A DNA stretch of 5,357 nt from assembly GCA_022705125.1 (NCBI GenBank), contig JAKJFB010000218.1:1-5357 (forward strand), in the 5' to 3' direction. The DNA is from Pseudomonadota bacterium. GTDB lineage: Bacteria > Pseudomonadota > Gammaproteobacteria > Pseudomonadales > UBA5518. Positions within the stretch are counted from its first letter, which is position 1; every line of letters starts with the position of its first letter. A program made the translations under genes and the position numbers. This document shows positions 1 through 4,746 of the stretch, one piece after another. Below the pieces are notes generated by a model. The model searched no databases and was not told the DNA's origin. It worked only from the letters and a program-made list of their open reading frames with translations.

Positions 1-909
1 GCCGGCGCATTCGCCGAGGATCTCGTAGCGCTCGATGCCGCAGCGCGCCAGCGCCTGGCGCGCCAGCGCCTCGGCCAGCACCAGATATTCCGCACCTTCG
101 TCCTCGCCGGCGCGCACCAGCACGTAGGGCAGCTGCGGGTGCAGCGCCACCGCGAGGTTCGCCGGCAGCGTCCATGGCGTGGTGGTCCAGATCGGCACCG
201 AGACGCTCGCCGACGGCTCGAGCTCCACGTTGAACACTCGCGCCAGCGCCACCGGGTCGACGGCGCGAAAGCGCACGTCCACCGCGGGCGAGGTCTTGTC
301 GTGGTACTCGACCTCGGCCTCGGCCAGCGCCGAGCCGCAGTCCATGCACCAGTGCACCGGCTTGGAGCCTTTCTCGAAATGCCCGTTGGCGACGATGCGC
401 CCCAGCGCGCGCACGATGTCGGCCTCGAAGGCGAAGTCCATCGTCAGGTAGGGGTTGGCCCAGTCGCCGAACACGCCGAGGCGGATGAAGTCCTCGCGCT
501 GGCGCTCCACCTGGCTGCGCGCGTAGTCGCGGCAGTGCGTGCGGAACTCGTGGTGGCTGATCTTCACGCCGGCCTTGCCGACCTTCTTCTCGACGTTCAG
601 CTCGATCGGCAGCCCGTGGCAGTCCCAGCCCGGCACGTAGGGCGCGTCGAAACCGTCGAGCGTGCGCGCCTTGACGATGATGTCCTTCAGGATCTTGTTG
701 ACCGCGTGCCCGATGTGGATCTCGCCGTTGGCGTAGGGCGGGCCGTCGTGCAGGATGAACTTCGGCCGCCCGGCACGCGCGGCGCGGATCTGCCCGTAGA
801 CGTCTTCCTCGTGCCAGCGCGCCAGCATCTGCGGCTCGCGCTGCGCGAGGTTCGCCTTCATGGCGAACTCGGTCTGCGGCAGGTTCAGGGTGTGCTTGTA
901 GTCTGTCAT
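1..909 (-). CDS. ileS: Isoleucyl-tRNA synthetase, N-terminal third (partial)
   Basis: Class Ia aminoacyl-tRNA synthetase that charges tRNA-Ile with isoleucine in the cytoplasm. The window holds residues 1-303; the rest of the family's roughly 940 residues lies beyond position 1. The protein starts [15 protein letters not shown], very like E. coli IleS (MSDYKSTLNLPETGF), so the ATG at 909 is secure. The nucleotide-binding signature [12 protein letters not shown] is at residues 57-68, with HIGH at 65-68. [12 protein letters not shown] (93-104) and [11 protein letters not shown] (140-150) are typical IleS blocks. [19 protein letters not shown] (184-202) leads into the CP1 editing domain, whose Thr-rich peptide [10 protein letters not shown] is at 242-251. 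The KMSKS loop and the C-terminal zinc site are outside the window. The gene begins 12 bases after the ribF stop with only a weak GAAG ribosome site, which suggests co-translation with ribF. No frameshift or odd composition is visible. Confidence 0.97.
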   Translation of the reverse strand, partial: MTDYKHTLNLPQTEFAMKANLAQREPQMLARWHEEDVYGQIRAARAGRPKFILHDGPPYANGEIHIGHAVNKILKDIIVKARTLDGFDAPYVPGWDCHGLPIELNVEKKVGKAGVKISHHEFRTHCRDYARSQVERQREDFIRLGVFGDWANPYLTMDFAFEADIVRALGRIVANGHFEKGSKPVHWCMDCGSALAEAEVEYHDKTSPAVDVRFRAVDPVALARVFNVELEPSASVSVPIWTTTPWTLPANLAVALHPQLPYVLVRAGEDEGAEYLVLAEALARQALARCGIERYEILGECAG

Positions 910-921
910 GGGCTGCTTCGT

Positions 922-1863
922 TCAGTGGGTTTGCGGGCGCGCGGCGAACCAGGCACGCGCCACCTCGATGTCGTCGGCGATGCGATTGCGCAGTTCGTCC
1001 ACCGAGGCGAACTTGTGCTCGTCGCGGATCTGGCGGCGGAAAATCACGTCGATCGTGCGTCCGTAGATGTTCTGCGCGAAGTCGAGGATGTGCACCTCGA
1101 GGTTCGCCTTGATGCCCTCGTCCACCGTGGGCCGCGTGCCCACGTTCGCCACGGCCGGCAGCAGCCGCCCGCCGATGCGCACCTCGGCCACGTACACGCC
1201 GGCCAGCGGCGCGCGGTGGCGGTGCAGCGCGAGGTTCGCCGTGGGCACGCCGATGGTGGTGCCGAGCTGGCGGCCATACACCACCTTGCCGGTCATGAAA
1301 TACGGCCGCCCGAGCATGCGTTCGGCGGCCTCGAAATCCCCCGCTCCCAGCACCGCGCGCAGCCGCGTGCTGCTGACGCGTTCGCCGTGGACCTCGACCG
1401 TGCTGGTCGCCTTCACCTCGTAGCCGTATTTCTCGCCGGCCTCGCGCGCCAGGTCGATGTTGCCCTCGCGGTCGTGGCCGAAGCGCAGGTCCTCGCCCAC
1501 CACGATATAGCGCGCGCCGAGGCCCTTCACGAACACCGACTCGATGAACTCGTGCGCCGACATGATGCTGAATCGCCGGTCGAAGCGGATGCGCAGCACC
1601 CGGTCCACCCCGAGATGGCGCAGCACCATGAACTTCTCGCGAAAGCTCATCAGGCGCGGCGGCGACCGTACCGGGGCAAAGTATTCCCGCGGCAGCGGCT
1701 CGAACAGGATCACCGTCGAGGGCAGCCCGAACTCGCGCGAGCGCCCCAGCAGGTCGCTGATCACGGCCTGGTGACCCCGGTGCACCCCGTCGAAGGCGCC
1801 GATGGTCACCACGCTGCCATGGTGGCGCTCGCGCAGGTTGTGCAAGCCCCTGATCAGTTCCAA
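922..1863 (-). CDS. ribF: Bifunctional riboflavin kinase / FMN adenylyltransferase
   Basis: Converts riboflavin to FMN with ATP, then FMN to FAD, in the cytoplasm. The protein has 313 residues from the start chosen here, a normal length for RibF. The N-terminal adenylyltransferase domain shows TIGAFDGVHRGH (20-31, the HxGH nucleotide-binding motif), FEPLPREYF (54-62), VVGEDLRFGHDREG (121-134; usually DFRFG) and VSSTRLR (163-169). The C-terminal flavokinase domain shows GRPYFMTGKV (185-194), GTTIGVPTANL (201-211, the PTAN motif), then GVYVAEV, ANVGTRPT and LEVHILDF. I chose TTG at 1863 because the family begins M(K/E)LIRGIHNL and this start gives MELIRGLHNL, with GGGAG nine bases upstream. An in-frame ATG at 1926 would add 21 residues, but the first four (MNAD) are encoded by a REP palindrome and it lies upstream of a consensus -10 box. 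The gene precedes ileS in the common gammaproteobacterial order. Confidence 0.95.
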   Translation of the reverse strand: MELIRGLHNLRERHHGSVVTIGAFDGVHRGHQAVISDLLGRSREFGLPSTVILFEPLPREYFAPVRSPPRLMSFREKFMVLRHLGVDRVLRIRFDRRFSIMSAHEFIESVFVKGLGARYIVVGEDLRFGHDREGNIDLAREAGEKYGYEVKATSTVEVHGERVSSTRLRAVLGAGDFEAAERMLGRPYFMTGKVVYGRQLGTTIGVPTANLALHRHRAPLAGVYVAEVRIGGRLLPAVANVGTRPTVDEGIKANLEVHILDFAQNIYGRTIDVIFRRQIRDEHKFASVDELRNRIADDIEVARAWFAARPQTH

Positions 1864-1872
1864 TCCGCTGTG

Positions 1873-1877
1873 CTCCC
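1873..1877 (-). promoter_or_regulatory. Ribosome binding site of ribF
   Basis: GGGAG on the minus strand, nine bases before the TTG at 1863. It decides the ribF start in favour of this TTG over the in-frame ATG at 1926, which has no comparable site in front of it. Confidence 0.6.
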
Positions 1878-1902
1878 GCCCGGGGTTCCGCCAAAGCCGG
1901 CG

Positions 1903-1908
1903 ATTATA
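1903..1908 (-). promoter_or_regulatory. Probable -10 box for ribF-ileS
   Basis: A perfect TATAAT stands in the 87-base gap between murJ and the ribF TTG, conspicuous in such GC-rich DNA. Transcription would begin near 1896-1898 and leave a leader of about 34 bases. No good -35 box is present: at spacers of 16-18 bases the candidate hexamers fall inside the neighbouring REP palindrome (for example TCCGCA) and match TTGACA poorly. The promoter is therefore inferred from the -10 box and its position only. Confidence 0.45.
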
Positions 1909-1910
1909 GA

Positions 1911-1932
1911 GTAGGTCCGCATTCATGCGGAC
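1911..1932 (+). repeat. REP-like palindrome, unit A (GTAG head)
   Basis: GTAG head (1911-1914) followed by an 18-base perfect palindrome (1915-1932) with arms GTCCGCAT and ATGCGGAC around TC. A 5' GTAG or GTGG tetranucleotide in front of a hairpin is the form of REP elements mobilised by RAYT transposases. It lies just upstream of the TATAAT box of ribF, and its minus strand carries the in-frame ATG at 1926. Confidence 0.75.
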
Positions 1933-1938
1933 ATTCCC

Positions 1939-1960
1939 GTGGGTCCGGATTCATCCGGAC
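1939..1960 (+). repeat. REP-like palindrome, unit B (GTGG head)
   Basis: GTGG head (1939-1942) and an 18-base perfect palindrome (1943-1960) with arms GTCCGGAT and ATCCGGAC around TC. It has the same orientation as unit A, six bases away. It differs from A at one stem position, C to G, with the matching change in the other arm. The murJ stop codon TGA (1953-1951 on the minus strand) is in its centre. Confidence 0.75.
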
Positions 1961-3588
1961 TTGTGCCTGTCCGAGGGCTTTGTCGGCATGAATGCCGACC
2001 CACGGAATGCCGACCCACAGGCTTGGCGACCCACGGGGAACAGCAGCGCCAGGGCCCCGAGATACACCGCGATGCCCGCCAGGCAGACCAGCCCCAGGCG
2101 CAGCACCCGGGCGCTCCAGTGCAGGGTGTCCAGCTCGTGCATCCAGAGCAGTGCCGGCAGCAGCACCGCGCACATGAGAGCCACGGCCACCCCCATCCTG
2201 CCCACGTCGCGCAGCAGGCCCGGCTCCGGGCGGTACACCGCGCGGCGCATCAGCCCGTGCAGCAGCAGGCCGGCATTGAGCCAGGCCGCCCCGGTGGTCG
2301 CGAGCGACAGCCCCATGTGTCCCACCTGCCAGAACAGGTGCAGCGGCACCACGAACAGCAGGTTGAGCCCCATGTTCGCGATCATCGCCTTGATACCGAT
2401 GAGCACCGGCGTACGGGTGTCCTGGCGCGAGTAATACGCGGTGGCCAGCACCTTGATCAGCATGAAGGCCGGCAGACCCAGCGCCATCGCCGCCAGGCTG
2501 AGCGAGGCCATATCGACGTCGCGGGCGCTCATGGCCCCGTACTGGAACAGCGTGCCCAGGATGGGGCCGGCCAGGATCACCAGCGCGACGCTGGCCGGCA
2601 GGCCGATCGCCAGGATCATCCTGATCGCCCAGTCGAGGGTGCGGCGGTACTCGGCATTCGATTGCGTCGAGTACTCGCGCGACAGCCCCGGCAGGATCAC
2701 GGTCGCGATCGCGATGCCGAACACCCCCAACGGCAGCTCGGTCAGCCGCTCCGAGTAATACAGCCACGACACGCTGCCGGTCGGCAGAAAGGAGGCCAGC
2801 ACGGTGTCGAGCAGCAGGTTGATCTGGCTCACCGAGACGCCGAACATCGCCGGCAGCATCAGCCTCAGGATGCGCCCCACGCCCGGGTGGCGGGTGTCGA
2901 GGCGCGGGCGCGGCAGCATCCGGATGCGCGCGAGGAACGGAACCTGGAACAGCAGCTGGATCAGCCCGGCCATGAACACCGCCCAGGCCAGCGCGAACAC
3001 CGGCTCGGCGAACCAGCGCGAAGCCACCAGCGCGCCGGCGATCAGCGTCAGGTTCAGGAACAGCGGCGTGATCGCCGGCACCGCGAAGCGCGCGTAGCTG
3101 TTCAGCACCGCGCCGGCGAAGCCGGTCAGCGAGATGAAGAAGAGATAGGGGAAGGTGATGCGGATCAGCTCCGCGGTGAGCGCCAGCTTCTGCGGCATCT
3201 GCGCGAAGCCGGGCGCGAACACCAGCGTCACCACCGGCGCTGCGAGCACCGCCAGCGCCGTGACGGCCAGAAGCGCCGCGCCCAGCACGCCGGACACCGC
3301 ATCGACCAGCCTTTTCACCTCTTCCGCCGGGCGCGTGGCGCGGTACTCCGCGAGCACCGGCACGAAGGCCTGCGCGAACGCCCCCTCGGCGAACAGCCGG
3401 CGCAGGAACTGCGGCACGCGGAACGCGACGAAGAAGGCATCCGCGTTGGCGTTGGCGCCGAGCATCGAGGCGATCACCACGTCGCGCACCAGACCGGCGA
3501 CGCGCGAGATCATGGTCATGCCGCCGACCACGAGACTGGAACGCAACAGCCGGTCTGCGGTGCGCTCGCGCGCCTGGGACTCAGGCAC
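1951..3588 (-). CDS. murJ: Lipid II flippase MurJ (MviN family)
   Basis: Polytopic inner-membrane protein of the MOP superfamily that moves lipid-linked peptidoglycan precursor to the periplasmic face. It has 545 residues, with hydrophobic segments throughout. Residues matching those essential in E. coli MurJ are present: R29 (MISRVAG), R35 (LVRD), D50 (NADAFFVAF), R63 (FLRRLFAEGAFAQAFVPVL) and R281 (SWLYYSERLTELP), aligned with R18, R24, D39, R52 and R270. The GTG start at 3588 overlaps the thpR stop by eight bases and gives about 11 residues before the family's usual beginning. The protein is longer than the usual roughly 510 residues mainly because of its C-terminus. After FPVG (about residue 520) comes a tail of about 25 residues, starting RQACGSAFRGSAF, encoded by REP-like repeats; the stop lies inside a REP hairpin. 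The flippase core looks intact. Confidence 0.96.
   Translation of the reverse strand: MPESQARERTADRLLRSSLVVGGMTMISRVAGLVRDVVIASMLGANANADAFFVAFRVPQFLRRLFAEGAFAQAFVPVLAEYRATRPAEEVKRLVDAVSGVLGAALLAVTALAVLAAPVVTLVFAPGFAQMPQKLALTAELIRITFPYLFFISLTGFAGAVLNSYARFAVPAITPLFLNLTLIAGALVASRWFAEPVFALAWAVFMAGLIQLLFQVPFLARIRMLPRPRLDTRHPGVGRILRLMLPAMFGVSVSQINLLLDTVLASFLPTGSVSWLYYSERLTELPLGVFGIAIATVILPGLSREYSTQSNAEYRRTLDWAIRMILAIGLPASVALVILAGPILGTLFQYGAMSARDVDMASLSLAAMALGLPAFMLIKVLATAYYSRQDTRTPVLIGIKAMIANMGLNLLFVVPLHLFWQVGHMGLSLATTGAAWLNAGLLLHGLMRRAVYRPEPGLLRDVGRMGVAVALMCAVLLPALLWMHELDTLHWSARVLRLGLVCLAGIAVYLGALALLFPVGRQACGSAFRGSAFMPTKPSDRHKSG
1982..2003 (-). repeat. REP-like palindrome, unit C (GTGG head, inverted)
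   Basis: On the minus strand, a GTGG head (2003-2000) then an 18-base perfect palindrome (1999-1982) with arms GTCGGCAT and ATGCCGAC around TC. It faces unit B across a 21-base spacer, so the two form an inverted pair as in BIME structures. Compared with unit A, one stem pair is swapped from C-G to G-C. It lies within the murJ reading frame. Confidence 0.75.
2005..2018 (-). repeat. Half REP unit (head and 5' arm only)
   Basis: The minus strand reads GTGGGTCGGCATTC, identical to the head, 5' arm and centre of unit C, but lacks the 3' arm. It abuts unit C with one base between. Within murJ it encodes the second copy of the GSAF peptide. Confidence 0.65.
2025..2034 (-). repeat. REP head remnant
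   Basis: The minus strand reads GTGGGTCGCC, sharing the GTGGGTCG head with unit C and the half unit. It is the third such head in a row in the same direction. At eight matching bases it could be chance, but the head-to-tail placement makes a decayed copy plausible. Confidence 0.35.
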
Positions 3589-4138
3589 CGGGGTCCGATC
3601 CCCGGCAGGGCGCGTTGAACAGCGGCCAGTAGCGACCTTCGCGGCTTTCGTACAGGCACACCTGCGTCGCGCTGCCCTCGAGGTCGAGCGCGAAGTCCGC
3701 GGTGGGCGGGCAACCCGAGCGCGAGCGCCAGCGCCCGAGACTCAGGTGCGCCCGGAACGGACGGCGCTCGATGGCGAAACCCGCGCCGGCGAGCGCCGCC
3801 GCGAGCGCTTGCTGCCAGGCCAGGAAGCCCGAGGCGTCCGCGGGCAGCGCCACGATCACGCGCGGAGAGCGCGCAGTGGGGAACGGGCGCACCGCGCCCA
3901 GCCGGTAGCGAAAGGGCGCCAACGTCGCCGCAACCGGGGTCACGCAGGCCTGGATGCGCGGGATGTCGGCCAGCGCGACCTGCCCCAGGAACACCAGCGT
4001 GAAGTGGTAGTTGGCCGGCGCGCTCCAGCGCACGGCGGCATACGGGAAATGCGCGCGCAGGGGCTCGCCCAGCGCCGCCAGCCCCGCGCGCAACGCCTCA
4101 TCGGGGTCGAGCGCGAGGAAGGCGCGCGCTACGTCCAC
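3581..4138 (-). CDS. thpR: RNA 2',3'-cyclic phosphodiesterase (2H family, ThpR/LigT)
   Basis: A 185-residue, probably cytoplasmic enzyme of the 2H phosphoesterase superfamily. Members open 2',3'-cyclic phosphates to 2'-phosphates, and E. coli ThpR (LigT) also joins tRNA halves through 2'-5' bonds in vitro. The two catalytic motifs are clear: HFT at 45-47 in NYHFTLVFLG, and HLS at 131-133 in FRAHLSLGR. Their spacing and the total length fit ThpR. RAFLALDP near residue 5 and VRPFPTARSPRVIVAL (83-98) are also typical of the family. The GTG start at 4138 overlaps the last ten bases of nudF; no better start lies upstream in this frame, and the ribosome site is weak, so coupling to nudF is likely. 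The gene ends inside the first codons of murJ. The true substrate is uncertain; related enzymes act on ADP-ribose 1'',2''-cyclic phosphate, of interest beside nudF. Confidence 0.9.
   Translation of the reverse strand: MDVARAFLALDPDEALRAGLAALGEPLRAHFPYAAVRWSAPANYHFTLVFLGQVALADIPRIQACVTPVAATLAPFRYRLGAVRPFPTARSPRVIVALPADASGFLAWQQALAAALAGAGFAIERRPFRAHLSLGRWRSRSGCPPTADFALDLEGSATQVCLYESREGRYWPLFNAPCRGSDPGA
3588..3605 (-). promoter_or_regulatory. Hairpin over the murJ start (translational coupling)
   Basis: The minus strand reads CCGGGG, loop ATCGGA, CCCCGG: six consecutive G-C pairs. The last G of the stem is the first base of the murJ GTG start. The candidate Shine-Dalgarno bases (GGGGA in the stem, GGA in the loop) are inside the structure. 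Ribosomes translating the last codons of thpR would melt it. The structure is seen; the regulatory role is inferred. Confidence 0.4.
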
Positions 4139-4737
4139 GCGCGGCGGACTTCGTCGCGGTGCATCGCGAGCCACTGCAGCGCGATCAGCGTGTGCGCGTT
4201 GTTGAAATGACCGTCGCGCTGCAGCTGCGCCACCTCGGCATACGGGATCACGTGCAGGCGGATGTCTTCGTGCTCGCCGGCCTTGCCGTGCAGCCCGCCG
4301 GCATCGCCCAGGTCCACGCGCGCGCAGAACAGGTGGAAATACTCGTCGGTGCCGCCGGGGCTGGAAAAATAACCCGCCACCGGCAGCAGCTCGCGGATCA
4401 CGCAGGCGGATTCCTCGGTGGTCTCGCGCACCGCGACCTCGGCCGGCGTCTCGCCCTCCTCCACCAGCCCGGCAACCAGCTCCAGCAGCCACGGGCTGCC
4501 GGCGCGAAAGGCCGCCCCGATACGAAACTGCTCGACCATGCCGATCGCATCGAGTGTCGGGTCGTACAGGAGCACGCCTACCGCCTCGCCGCGACAGTGC
4601 AGCTCGCGCGTCAGCGTCTCGGACCAGCCGCCGGCGAAGCGCCGGTGGCGAAGCCGGAACAGCTTCAGCTTCCAGAAACCGCTCCAGGCGGTCTTTTCCT
4701 CGACGATCTCGACGTCGTTGTGGCCGAACTGCCTCAT
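4129..4737 (-). CDS. nudF: ADP-ribose pyrophosphatase (Nudix hydrolase)
   Basis: Cytoplasmic Nudix hydrolase that splits ADP-ribose to AMP and ribose 5-phosphate with Mg2+. The 202 residues align along their length with E. coli NudF (209): FGHNDVEIVEE at 4-14, FRLRHRRFAGG (27-37), VEQFRIGA (68-75), PWLLELVAGLVEEGE (82-96), SSPGGTDEY (125-133), GEHEDIRLHV (154-163) and the NNAHTLIALQWL ending (179-190). The Nudix box spans residues 90-112 and keeps the metal-binding RE..EE (R104, E105, E108, E109). Its usual glycine is alanine (A111), and the residue after RE is threonine. E155 aligns with the catalytic Glu162 of the E. coli enzyme. The ATG at 4737 follows the pyrB stop by seven bases, with GAGGG overlapping that stop. 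The 3' end overlaps thpR by ten bases. Confidence 0.94.
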   Translation of the reverse strand: MRQFGHNDVEIVEEKTAWSGFWKLKLFRLRHRRFAGGWSETLTRELHCRGEAVGVLLYDPTLDAIGMVEQFRIGAAFRAGSPWLLELVAGLVEEGETPAEVAVRETTEESACVIRELLPVAGYFSSPGGTDEYFHLFCARVDLGDAGGLHGKAGEHEDIRLHVIPYAEVAQLQRDGHFNNAHTLIALQWLAMHRDEVRRAWT

Positions 4738-4741
4738 CGCG

Positions 4742-4746
4742 CCCTC
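4742..4746 (-). promoter_or_regulatory. Ribosome binding site of nudF
   Basis: GAGGG on the minus strand, four bases before the ATG at 4737. It shares bases with the pyrB TGA stop (4747-4745), so ribosomes ending on pyrB stop on the nudF initiation site, consistent with coupled translation. Confidence 0.5.

Noticed and set aside
43..71. 15-base tandem repeat in ileS encoding ALAR-Q-ALAR
   Set aside because: Compared with remembered E. coli IleS, this segment has the same length, so nothing has been inserted. The repeat reflects biased codons for a helical Ala/Leu/Arg stretch.
139..1914. Open frame of 591 codons on the plus strand across ileS and ribF
   Set aside because: It is antisense to two unmistakable genes and rich in Arg, His, Ala and Val with no recognisable motif. 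Such mirror frames are expected where codon third positions are nearly all G or C.
1864..1950. FMN riboswitch or intrinsic terminator between murJ and ribF
   Set aside because: The gap of about 87 bases is too short and lacks FMN-element (RFN) conserved blocks. The hairpins there are not followed by a T run on the minus strand, so a classical terminator is not supported.
1911..2034. Repeats considered as a CRISPR array
   Set aside because: Units differ in stem sequence, alternate in orientation, and have spacers of 6 and 21 bases. They are palindromic elements, not direct repeats with uniform spacers.
1904..2767. Second minus-strand frame inside murJ
   Set aside because: Gly/Ala/Arg-rich translation in another frame of murJ, with none of the membrane segments or conserved residues seen in the true frame.
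1939..3618. Open frame of 559 codons on the plus strand across murJ
   Set aside because: Antisense to murJ, composed mostly of Arg, Gln, His and Ala, with no domain pattern. It is a GC-driven shadow.
3155..4210. Plus-strand frame of 351 codons opposite thpR and the 5' part of murJ
   Set aside because: Low-complexity Ala/Arg/Ser translation opposite well-supported genes, with no motif.
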